Below are positions 1 through 5,880 of a DNA stretch of 7,407 nt, in pieces. The position numbers were made by a program, and so were the translations under genes. The notes below the pieces were generated by a model. The model did not search any database. It saw only the letters and a program-made list of their open reading frames with translations, and was not told the origin of the DNA. The first letter of the stretch is position 1. Each line of letters begins with the position of its first letter. Source of the DNA: Thermoplasmata archaeon (GTDB taxonomy: Archaea; Thermoplasmatota; E2; DHVEG-1; B18-G2); assembly GCA_003651105.1 (NCBI GenBank), contig QMTN01000015.1, positions 1 through 7,407 of the forward strand. Reading direction: 5' to 3'.

Positions 1-743
1 GAACAAAGAGGCTCATCATTATCGGCGGGCTGTACTCCTTTGCATTCCTTGCGACCGCTTATATCTTATCATCCTTGTGTTCTCTCAAAGATTTTCTATC
101 CGTCATCGGACAATCCCATAAGTTTTCTTCTCTGTTCTACGTCATCCTGCCCATAGCCATCTCCCATGATCTTGTAACTAGAGAGAGGATGAGCAGATCG
201 ATTTACTTGCTACTATCCAAACCGGTGACGAGGGAGGAGGTAATCCTTGGAAAGTTCCTCGGCGCCTTATCAATTGTTGGCTTGGTTGTTTTTCCGGTGA
301 CAACCCTGGGATTGCTTATTTTCTCCCTGCATCATGGTTTTCCTTCCGCGAGCGAGATTGGTAGATCCTACATCTATCTCGGTATCGTTCTGCTAACCGC
401 ATCGTGCTACATCTCTCTATCCATGCTCTTCTCGGTGGTATCGAGATCATCTTCCATGTCCCTGATACTCTCTCTCCTGGTTGGATGGTTTGGTCTCAGT
501 ATCATCTATCCCATGATACTCCTTCTCTCCTTCTATCTGAAAGGTCTCGAAGATTCCTGGTGCCTCAAGCTGGCGTACCTCATCTCTCCAGATCATTACC
601 TATCCGCGAACTACTGCATACTTCAGCCTCCCTGTAAAGGAGGTATTGTAACACCTGAAGAGGCCATCATCTCTGCGTTTCTCTTCCTGTTCGTCACGCT
701 CCTTTTGGCAATCTTGATCTTCAGGAGGATAGATGTGAACTAG
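1..743 (+). CDS. ABC-2 type transporter permease, 5'-truncated by window edge
   Basis: This is the C-terminal 246 residues of a membrane protein whose reading frame (codons from base 3) is open to the left edge, so its start lies outside. The TTG at base 75 is internal: a hydrophobic helix (LIIIGGLYSFAFLATAYIL) is encoded before it. After a second hydrophobic stretch comes DLVTRERMSRSIYLLLSKP followed by VTREEVILGKFLGA. This cytosolic acidic/arginine motif and GK are typical of ABC-2 permeases of the NatB/NosY type, where an E-R-x-G/S region contacts the ATPase. Further membrane segments lie near visible residues 88-108, 124-145, 153-177 and 224-239. The last loop contains the family-typical LxxxSPDHYL and three cysteines (visible residues 187, 205, 211). 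The partner ATPase is expected upstream, outside the window. The substrate cannot be deduced. It leads a + strand gene string; the next ATG follows its TAG stop directly. Confidence 0.85.
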   Translation, partial: TKRLIIIGGLYSFAFLATAYILSSLCSLKDFLSVIGQSHKFSSLFYVILPIAISHDLVTRERMSRSIYLLLSKPVTREEVILGKFLGALSIVGLVVFPVTTLGLLIFSLHHGFPSASEIGRSYIYLGIVLLTASCYISLSMLFSVVSRSSSMSLILSLLVGWFGLSIIYPMILLLSFYLKGLEDSWCLKLAYLISPDHYLSANYCILQPPCKGGIVTPEEAIISAFLFLFVTLLLAILIFRRIDVN

Positions 744-1220
744 ATGACAAAGTATTTAGGTGAAGAAACCAATTTCCACAACATGAAGATACTGATAGCA
801 TACGATGGCTCCGACTCCTCCAAGAGAGCCATAGAGGTCGTCGGGGAGATGGCTAAGAAGGAAGATGAGATCATCCTGCTAACAGTTATCCCGGCAGAGC
901 TCCTCTACTCAACGTTCACGAAGATGCTATTACCGACTATCGATCTGAGTTCGGTGGCAAAGGAGAGCTCCTTCAAGGAAAGGGCAGAGGAAACCCTGAG
1001 GGAGGCGGCGAGGAGGTTGGAGGATAAGGTGGCAAGGATAGAGACCCTGGTTGAGACCGGAGATCCCGCGGATGAGATCTTGGTTACTGCTAAGAGCAGG
1101 GGGTGTGACCTCATAGTTGTGGGATACAAGGGCTATGGTAAAGAAGGCAGGTTCCTGATAGGAAGTGTGACCGATAAAGTGGTGAGGCATGCCTACTGCT
1201 CCGTAATGGTCGTCAGATAG
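744..1220 (+). CDS. UspA-family universal stress protein, ATP-binding type
   Basis: This is a small soluble cytoplasmic protein with the Usp alpha/beta nucleotide-binding fold. The N-terminal strand KILIAYDGSDSSKRAIE (residues 15-31) is followed by the long helical insert region. The C-terminal phosphate-binding motif G-x2-G-x9-G-S is exact at G127, G130, G140 and S141, and the protein ends in the usual SVMVVR strand. The intact motif predicts the ATP-binding MJ0577-like subclass rather than the non-binding UspA subclass. The role is probably signalling or stress adaptation; partners are unknown. The start is unsettled. The first ATG (744) abuts the permease stop and gives 158 residues, with GGAGG at 724-728 as a distant ribosome site. 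The ATG at 783 gives the family-typical MKILIAYDGS start and 145 residues, and has a TATTTA tract about 27 bases upstream that could drive a leaderless transcript. It lies between the permease and coaBC, probably in one operon. Confidence 0.92.
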   Translation: MTKYLGEETNFHNMKILIAYDGSDSSKRAIEVVGEMAKKEDEIILLTVIPAELLYSTFTKMLLPTIDLSSVAKESSFKERAEETLREAARRLEDKVARIETLVETGDPADEILVTAKSRGCDLIVVGYKGYGKEGRFLIGSVTDKVVRHAYCSVMVVR

Positions 1221-1222
1221 GT

Positions 1223-2386
1223 ATGCACCCGTCCGAGGAAATAAGGTTCGAAAGGGGAGAGGAGCTAAAGGGTAAGAAGATATGCCTCTGTGTTACCGGT
1301 AGTATTGCGTGCATTGAATCCTTCTACCTCTGCAGGGATCTGATAAAGCATGGAGCCGATGTACACGTCTTCATGACTGAATCTTCCACGAAGTTCTTGC
1401 ATCCAGATCTCTTCGAGTTCGCATCCGGAAACAAGGTTGTAACATCCCTGAGCGGAGAGGTTGAGCATCTAACCCTGTGCGGGGATTCTGATCTGCTCAT
1501 CGTTTCTCCATGCACCGCAAATACCATATCAAAGGTTGCCTTTGGTATAGCGGATAACCCAGTAACCACCTGCGTGGTATCCGCGATGGGAAAGGGTAAG
1601 CCCATCATCATGGTTCCCGCCATGCATCTATCCCTGCTTGAGGGCGTGAAGGATAATATGGAGAGATTAAAAAAGAAAGGTATCATCTTTCTGGAGCCGA
1701 GGATCGAGGGAGACAGAGCAAAGATTCCGGAAAGGGAGACCATCCTCGAGAACGTTATAAGGGTTTTGAGGGAGAATGATCTCGAAGGAAGGAAGGTCTT
1801 GATAATAGGTGGAGCGAGCGCAGAAAGGATAGATGATATCAGAGTCTTGACCAACAGGAGTTCCGGAAGGTTCGCGGTGGAGCTGGCCAGAGAGGCTTTT
1901 GAGAGGGGAGCATACGTTGAGCTCTGGCATGGATGGATGAGGGTGAGGATACCTCCTTTCATACCCAGCAGGAAGTTTGAAGGGGTTGGGGATCTTCTGG
2001 GAATGCTAAAGGATGTGAAGGGTTTTGATTTCGTGATAGTCTGCGCAGCCCTTTCAAATTACATACCAAGGGCTATGGATGGAAAGATTCCGTCCGGTAT
2101 AAAGGGTCTCACCATAGATATGGATCCCGCGCCAAACATCTTGGAGGAAATAAAGAGAGCGGGCAGGAGCAAGATAGTGGCTTTCAAGGCAGAAGAAAAG
2201 GAGGATGAGCTCATATCGAGATGCGAGGAGATGGTGAAGGATTATCACATGGTTGTTGGAAACCTCCTGACGTCTTTCGGTGAGGAGAAAACGACGATAT
2301 GGATATTCAGGGATGGAAGGGTGAGCAGATTTGAGGGGGATAAAAGGATTCTATCTAGATACATCATCGATGAGATGGTGAGATGA
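1223..2386 (+). CDS. coaBC: Bifunctional phosphopantothenoylcysteine decarboxylase / phosphopantothenate--cysteine ligase
   Basis: A 387-residue cytoplasmic enzyme joining two CoA biosynthesis steps: CTP-dependent ligation of cysteine to 4'-phosphopantothenate (CoaB), then FMN-dependent decarboxylation to 4'-phosphopantetheine (CoaC). The CoaC part (about 16-180) shows the flavin motif TGSIA (25-29), the catalytic histidine in EHLTL (H82) and PCTANT (96-101) in place of bacterial PASANT. The CoaB part (about 187-387) has GGASAERIDDIRVLTN (196-211) with N211, SSGRF (213-217), AALSNY (275-280) and the lysine-bearing GKIPSG (287-292). Two bacterial CoaC hallmarks are altered. PxMNxxMW reads PAMHLSLL (132-139), and the flap that carries the catalytic cysteine in E. 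coli reads EGDRAKIPE (162-170) with no cysteine. I recall PAMH in other archaeal CoaBC proteins, so the enzyme is probably active. It starts 2 bases after the usp stop with no good ribosome site, so translation is probably coupled. Pantoate kinase follows directly. Confidence 0.95.
   Translation: MHPSEEIRFERGEELKGKKICLCVTGSIACIESFYLCRDLIKHGADVHVFMTESSTKFLHPDLFEFASGNKVVTSLSGEVEHLTLCGDSDLLIVSPCTANTISKVAFGIADNPVTTCVVSAMGKGKPIIMVPAMHLSLLEGVKDNMERLKKKGIIFLEPRIEGDRAKIPERETILENVIRVLRENDLEGRKVLIIGGASAERIDDIRVLTNRSSGRFAVELAREAFERGAYVELWHGWMRVRIPPFIPSRKFEGVGDLLGMLKDVKGFDFVIVCAALSNYIPRAMDGKIPSGIKGLTIDMDPAPNILEEIKRAGRSKIVAFKAEEKEDELISRCEEMVKDYHMVVGNLLTSFGEEKTTIWIFRDGRVSRFEGDKRILSRYIIDEMVR
2377..2381 (+). 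promoter_or_regulatory. Ribosome binding site of pantoate kinase
   Basis: GGTGA lies within the last codons of coaBC and 5 bases before the ATG at 2387. It matches the UCACC of an archaeal 16S 3' end and supports this start even though the stop and start codons abut. Confidence 0.65.
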
Positions 2387-3256
2387 ATGGAGGAGAGTCC
2401 GAGGGTTTTCGTTCCCGCCCATATAACCGCTTTCTTCGATCCCCACTACGATAGCGATCCCCTGAAGACCGGATCGAGGGGAGCCGGTTTCTCCATAACG
2501 CTGGGAAGCAAGGTTAAGGTTTACCTCCGCAGATCCAGGGAACAGGATATAGAGGTTTTCATAAATGGCAAGAGATCCAAGGCGATCACGACATTAACAG
2601 CTATCAGAAATATGATCGGGAAGGAGCATTATAAGGTGAGGGTTGAGATAGAACAGGATCTCCCAACATCTCAAGGTTTTGGAATGAGCGGTGCCGGTGC
2701 CTTGGGAGCGAGCCTGGCTCTCTCCAAGCTGATGGGTCTTGACAGGTTAACAGCTATAAAGAATGCTCATCTGGCAGATGTTATGTGCGGAACAGGGCTT
2801 GGAGACGTGATCAGCCAGGCGTTCGGTGGTATAGAGATAAGAAGGAGCCCGGGTCTCCCACCTTGGGGATTGATAGAGCATATACCCGGAGATTTTGAGG
2901 TCGTGGTGTGCATCGTCGGAAGGGAGATAGATACCAGGAAGGTTCTCGGGGATGAGAGGGTGAGAAGGAGGATAAGCAAGTATGGAAAATACTGCCTATC
3001 ATCGCTCATCGATAACCCCTCCGTCGAGAGGCTCTTCGATCTCTCCCGGGAGTTCATGAGATCCACGGATCTCGCAAGCAAGGAGGTGGAGAGGGCGGTT
3101 GATGCGGTGAGCATATTCGGTAAAGCATCCATGTGTATGATCGGAAATTCGGTATTCGCCATCGGAGATCCTGACAAGCTTATGGAGGTGCTGTCCAACT
3201 TCGGCAAGGTTTACAGAGCCAGGGTTGATCCAGAAGGAGCCAGATTCCTGGACTAG
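2387..3256 (+). CDS. Pantoate kinase, archaeal GHMP-family
   Basis: A 289-residue cytoplasmic kinase that phosphorylates pantoate to 4-phosphopantoate. This is the first step of the archaeal route, in which phosphorylation precedes condensation with beta-alanine. The N-terminal signature PAHITAFFDPH (10-20) with DPLKTGSRGAGFSI (24-37) is characteristic of the pantoate kinase branch of GHMP kinases. The glycine-rich ATP loop is LPTSQGFGMSGAGALGAS (92-109), a catalytic-region GTGLGDV lies at 135-141, and the C-terminal GHMP motif GKASMCMIGNSVFA at 245-258. Length is normal for the family. The ATG follows the coaBC TGA with no spacer and has a GGTGA ribosome site 5 bases upstream inside coaBC. 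Co-location with coaBC fits one CoA operon; phosphopantothenate synthetase must be encoded elsewhere. Other GHMP kinases (homoserine, mevalonate) are unlikely given the N-terminal signature. The stop overlaps the stop of the convergent gene. Confidence 0.93.
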   Translation: MEESPRVFVPAHITAFFDPHYDSDPLKTGSRGAGFSITLGSKVKVYLRRSREQDIEVFINGKRSKAITTLTAIRNMIGKEHYKVRVEIEQDLPTSQGFGMSGAGALGASLALSKLMGLDRLTAIKNAHLADVMCGTGLGDVISQAFGGIEIRRSPGLPPWGLIEHIPGDFEVVVCIVGREIDTRKVLGDERVRRRISKYGKYCLSSLIDNPSVERLFDLSREFMRSTDLASKEVERAVDAVSIFGKASMCMIGNSVFAIGDPDKLMEVLSNFGKVYRARVDPEGARFLD

Positions 3257-3846
3257 ATCTTTTTCTTTCTGCCACTTGCAAGCTCAACTAGCTCTTTCTC
3301 CCCATCCTCCGGTCCCTTCGCAAATAGAATATCTCCAGCCATTATCTTGGTATCTCCGCCCGGTCCATACTTCCATCTGTCCCCTCTCCTTATAGCTATC
3401 ACGGTCATTCCGGTCTTGCTTGCCAGCTTTATCTCTCCAAGGGTCTTGTTGCAGAGTATCGAGTCGCTCGATACTTCTACCCTGCTGAAGACGGTATCGG
3501 ACTCCCTTATGCTCTCCCTTAAGATTGGATGAAGCTCGACATCCCTGAGCTCAACATCCGCTATCTCTCTTGCAGCATCGGCTATCTGCTCACCAGAATC
3601 AACCAGGCGGAGCAGGATGAGGGACTCATCAACCCCTATCTCTCCCTTCCTCAGTTTATTCAGGATAAGCCTGTAAACCGTCTGATGGAGGGAATCGACG
3701 TAATCCTCGAGATCATAGACCTCCTCCGCTATCCTCCTGTTATCATAGATCAGGGATGAATAGGCGAGATCAACCATGAGCTCTGATTTATCCTTGACCT
3801 CCAGGATAAGATCTTCCAGATCAACCTCCCTTTTTACCCTAGCCAT
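3253..3846 (-). CDS. PhoU and TrkA_C (RCK_C) domain protein, second copy
   Basis: A 197-residue soluble protein of the family grouped as PhoU plus TrkA_C (COG3273-like). Residues about 8-110 form a PhoU-like helical bundle beginning SELMVDLAYSSLIYD (21-35). It carries two E-x3-D motifs, E47-D51 and E86-D90, of the kind that bind metal clusters in PhoU. Residues about 121-190 form the TrkA_C/RCK_C ligand-binding domain, with VIAIRRGDRWKYGPGGDT (149-166) and AGDILFAKG (170-178). No membrane segment is present. The molecular function of the family is not established; RCK_C domains regulate ion channels and transporters by binding small ligands. It is read after its paralogue, whose 3' end it overlaps by 13 bases. 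A GGTGA ribosome site lies 6 bases upstream of its ATG. It most likely forms a regulatory pair with that paralogue acting on the membrane permease upstream in the same operon. It ends in a lysine-rich GRKKKI tail. Confidence 0.87.
   Translation of the reverse strand: MARVKREVDLEDLILEVKDKSELMVDLAYSSLIYDNRRIAEEVYDLEDYVDSLHQTVYRLILNKLRKGEIGVDESLILLRLVDSGEQIADAAREIADVELRDVELHPILRESIRESDTVFSRVEVSSDSILCNKTLGEIKLASKTGMTVIAIRRGDRWKYGPGGDTKIMAGDILFAKGPEDGEKELVELASGRKKKI
3260..3270 (+). terminator. T-rich probable terminator after pantoate kinase
   Basis: TTTTTCTTTCT (9 T of 11 bases) begins 4 bases after the pantoate kinase stop. Archaeal intrinsic termination mainly needs a T-rich tract on the non-template strand, so this is a good end point for the + strand gene string. 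The same bases encode the lysine tail of the convergent PhoU-TrkA_C gene. Confidence 0.5.
3455..3475. repeat. Perfect 9-bp inverted repeat with 3-base loop inside coding sequence
   Basis: AGTATCGAG, TCG, CTCGATACT: both arms are exact reverse complements. It lies in the segment encoding the linker between the PhoU and TrkA_C domains of the second PhoU-TrkA_C protein. It could form an RNA hairpin on either strand or be a binding palindrome; one such arm pair somewhere in a window of this size is not very unlikely by chance. Confidence 0.55.
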
Positions 3847-4490
3847 TCCCTCTCACCCTTCACAAACTTCCTAAGGTTCTTGTAACCCTCCTCGTCGCCC
3901 CTCAGGATGAGGATATCCCCTTCCTTGAGCACGGTATCTCCATCTGGATCATAGATCCAGAAATCCTTCCTCCTTATGGCTATGATCCTGACGCCGGTCT
4001 CGCTCTCTATCCTCAGATCCCCTATGCATCTATCCTTTGCGGGCGATCCCTCCGGTATCTTCAACCTGAATATCTTCTCCTCAGCCTCCCTGAGCATCTT
4101 CGATAGAAACCTTATCTTATCCTTCCCTAGAGACAGTATCTTGACGATGTCTCCGGCTGCATTTGAGAGCGTCTCCGCAGCCTCAGCAACCTGCAAGATA
4201 CCGGTTAGCTTCTCCGCATCCTCCTTCGTCCTTGCAGCCATCATGGCTATCAATCTTATCTCGTAGTTCAGGTGATCCATCCTAGTCTCGAGATACTTCA
4301 CCTCCTCAGCTATATCCTCGTCCTGCAGGATGAGAGCTGAGTAAGCGAGATCGACTATCAGCTCGGAGATGTTCTTCATCTCGGTGAGGATGTCCTTTAT
4401 TGATAGGGCTTTGTATTCAACGCCCTCAAACTCTACCTGCCTCCACCTTGGGGTTTTCTGGAGCCTGCCCAGTATCCTCAGCTTCCTCAT
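3834..4490 (-). CDS. PhoU and TrkA_C (RCK_C) domain protein, first copy
   Basis: A 218-residue paralogue of the next gene in the operon. The best-matching stretch is SELIVDLAYSALILQDEDIA (42-61), against SELMVDLAYSSLIYDNRRIA in the other copy. The PhoU-like bundle spans about 30-130 and the TrkA_C domain about 140-212, with IIAIRRKDFWIYDPDGDT (169-186) and EGDILILRGDE (190-200). The first PhoU E-x3-D motif is present (E68-D72), while the second reads E106-x3-N110. A basic N-terminal extension of about 20 residues (KLRILGRLQKTPRWR) is absent from the other copy. If the true start lay further in, this extension would vanish, but I see no ATG, GTG or TTG codon in frame at a suitable place. The ATG has only a weak purine-rich ribosome site. 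It starts 36 bases after the permease stop on the same strand, so co-transcription is likely, and it is inferred to regulate that permease. The biochemical role is unproven. Confidence 0.87.
   Translation of the reverse strand: MRKLRILGRLQKTPRWRQVEFEGVEYKALSIKDILTEMKNISELIVDLAYSALILQDEDIAEEVKYLETRMDHLNYEIRLIAMMAARTKEDAEKLTGILQVAEAAETLSNAAGDIVKILSLGKDKIRFLSKMLREAEEKIFRLKIPEGSPAKDRCIGDLRIESETGVRIIAIRRKDFWIYDPDGDTVLKEGDILILRGDEEGYKNLRKFVKGEREWLG
3853..3857 (-). promoter_or_regulatory. Ribosome binding site of the second PhoU-TrkA_C gene
   Basis: On the - strand GGTGA (within AAGGGTGAGAGGGA) sits 6 bases before the ATG at 3846 and inside the 3' end of the first PhoU-TrkA_C gene. This supports the 13-base gene overlap as genuine. 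Confidence 0.65.
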
Positions 4491-4526
4491 CTCTATCTCT
4501 TCAATATTTTCATGGTATTTCTACTT

Positions 4527-5768
4527 TTATACCATTCCCAACAGCACGAGGATACCAACGAAGCACATCGATCCCATGAGGTCTACGGTACTGGTTATTA
4601 TCGGTATAGTAACATTATCCGGATCCATACCTATCTTGAAGGATCTTATCGCGACATAGTAGGTTACAAGATTTACAATCAGGGTGAGCAGTTCTCCAGC
4701 CATAACTGATGCCAGAAGGATACAGGGAAAGGGAAGAGTCCTTATCCCCAAGAGAAAGGCTGAGGCATAGCCAAATACCGCAACCAGTGAGAAAACGAAG
4801 ATGGAGAGGGTGTGGGAAAGGGCAAAGAGCCTGAGAACAGATCTCGATGCAAACTTCTCGTACTCGAGATGACCCAGATGCAGGGCGGAGGAGAGCCTGG
4901 ATGCGAGTATACTTCCGATGGCTCCGCCGTCCTCGAGAAAGGGAGGTATGAGTATCAGTAAGCCCGGCACCGAGATGAAGCCCTCGATCCTAGTTGTGAG
5001 CACAAATCCAGATACCGTGCCAAGGATTCCACAAACGGAGAGTATCGGTAAGCTCTCTCTCATGATCCTGGCATAAACCTCTCTCTCCTTCCTTGGATAG
5101 ATCGCCGGTACGATGAGAATGGTCAGCAGGGATGCGATGAACAGGGATTGCTTCGCCAGGATGGATAATCCCTGGATGACCAGGAATGAGAGGAATAGGA
5201 AGGGTAGCGTAACCATGTCCCCTATCAGGGTTATGAGGGGTGCCGTCGTATTATCTGGATCCCATCCTTTCCTGAAAGACAGGAATGCTATGATGAAGGT
5301 GAAGAGTAGCATCACGATCGCCGATAGGATGCCGGCGATTATGGAGATGAGCACCATATCATAGATGCTTGCCTTCATCCCCAGGAGATGTGATACGAGG
5401 GTGGAGAGGAACCCGAGGAGGATACCGCTTATACCTGTCAATGCCATCGATGAGTAGATGTTCTGGGAGAGCAAGGGATTCATCTTGAAGCTCGGGCTGA
5501 TCTCTCCGGTATGAAGATAGGTTCCGAGCCTGGATCCGAGGGATGCAAAGATATTTCCCCTCATACCTATGGTTGGAGGGATCAAGATAAGGAGCGCCGG
5601 TAGCATCTCCAGATATCCTGTAAAGATGCCCATCGCTATACCAGTGAAGAGGTCGCCAACGGTGCAGAGGAAAAGGGAGAACAGGCTTTCCGCGAGATCT
5701 CTACCCAATATACTCCTGGCTATGGAGATGGCTGGAATAGAGACTGGAATCTTCTTTGCCATCTCCAT
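4527..5768 (-). CDS. MgtE/SLC41-like divalent cation permease with two fused membrane domains
   Basis: A 413-residue integral membrane protein built from two tandem MgtE/SLC41 membrane domains (COG1824-like). Repeat 1 has PALLILIPPTIGMRGN (57-72), the arm SRLGTYLH (79-86) and GWDPDNTTAPLITLIGD (168-184). Repeat 2 has PGLLILIPPFLEDGGA (268-283), SRLSSALH (290-297) and GMDPDNVTIPIITSTVD (380-396). Matching motifs are offset by 211-212 residues, showing an ancient internal duplication. The D-P-D-N-x-T-x-P-x-I-T-x3-D pore motif corresponds to the Mg2+-binding region of MgtE, so Mg2+ or a similar divalent ion is the likely cargo. About ten membrane helices are predicted by eye. The bacterial N and CBS gating domains are absent. 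ATG codons at 5768 and 5762 (residues 1 and 3) both fit; a TGA 15 bases upstream bounds the frame. It is the first gene of a - strand operon with two PhoU-TrkA_C proteins. Confidence 0.9.
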   Translation of the reverse strand: MEMAKKIPVSIPAISIARSILGRDLAESLFSLFLCTVGDLFTGIAMGIFTGYLEMLPALLILIPPTIGMRGNIFASLGSRLGTYLHTGEISPSFKMNPLLSQNIYSSMALTGISGILLGFLSTLVSHLLGMKASIYDMVLISIIAGILSAIVMLLFTFIIAFLSFRKGWDPDNTTAPLITLIGDMVTLPFLFLSFLVIQGLSILAKQSLFIASLLTILIVPAIYPRKEREVYARIMRESLPILSVCGILGTVSGFVLTTRIEGFISVPGLLILIPPFLEDGGAIGSILASRLSSALHLGHLEYEKFASRSVLRLFALSHTLSIFVFSLVAVFGYASAFLLGIRTLPFPCILLASVMAGELLTLIVNLVTYYVAIRSFKIGMDPDNVTIPIITSTVDLMGSMCFVGILVLLGMV

Positions 5769-5850
5769 AGCATCCCTGCCTCAAGCTTGTGTTCAGCATC
5801 CTATTAGGTGGTCTATCACCTTCTCCCTTCATATCCCTCTTACCGCTCCG
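5769..5850 (-). promoter_or_regulatory. Leader region of the permease operon with a small hairpin
   Basis: This is the predicted untranslated leader. It contains a 5-bp inverted repeat, AGGTG/CACCT with a 6-base loop at 5806-5821, which would enclose an SD-like GGTGAT in the RNA. The purine-rich AGGG shortly before the ATG is a weak ribosome site. A 43-codon reading frame begins at 5832 and runs out of frame into the permease gene, ending at 5701. No known riboswitch class was recognised, and whether the leader regulates anything is unknown. Confidence 0.3.
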
Positions 5851-5855
5851 AAAAA
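5851..5855 (-). terminator. Possible weak T-tract terminator after porB
   Basis: On the - strand a run of five T lies about 30 bases after the porB stop, just downstream of the TATA box of the next operon. It is short and could equally be part of the initiator region of that promoter. Confidence 0.2.
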
Positions 5856-5870
5856 TCGTATCCCTCACAA

Positions 5871-5880
5871 CCTTATATAG
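5871..5880 (-). promoter_or_regulatory. TATA-box promoter for the MgtE-like permease operon
   Basis: On the - strand CTATATAAGG is preceded by GAAAAC, which resembles an archaeal TFB recognition element and overlaps the porB stop. Transcription would start about 25 bases downstream, near 5850, giving a leader of about 80 bases before the permease ATG at 5768. The TATA core is nearly palindromic, so direction is inferred from gene order. Seen: the box and purine-rich element. Inferred: the start site. Confidence 0.55.

Noticed and set aside
75..743. TTG at 75 as the start of the permease
   Set aside because: The frame stays open to the window edge and encodes a good membrane helix upstream, so the gene begins outside the window.
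1185..1196. Short palindrome AGGCATGCCT near the end of usp, and similar 10-base palindromes elsewhere
   Set aside because: Such short palindromes are expected by chance in this much sequence, and no copies are arranged around promoters.
1324..1962. A 212-codon open frame on the - strand antisense to coaBC
   Set aside because: No domain is recognisable, it lies wholly within a well-supported gene, and its composition is that of a reverse-strand reading of charged codons.
2767..3207. A 146-codon open frame on the - strand antisense to pantoate kinase
   Set aside because: It is serine-rich with no motif, and overlaps the conserved C-terminal half of a clear GHMP kinase.
5701..5832. A 43-codon leader reading frame as a real gene
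   Set aside because: It is short, overlaps the permease out of frame, and has only a weak ribosome site; kept as part of the leader observation but not as a gene.
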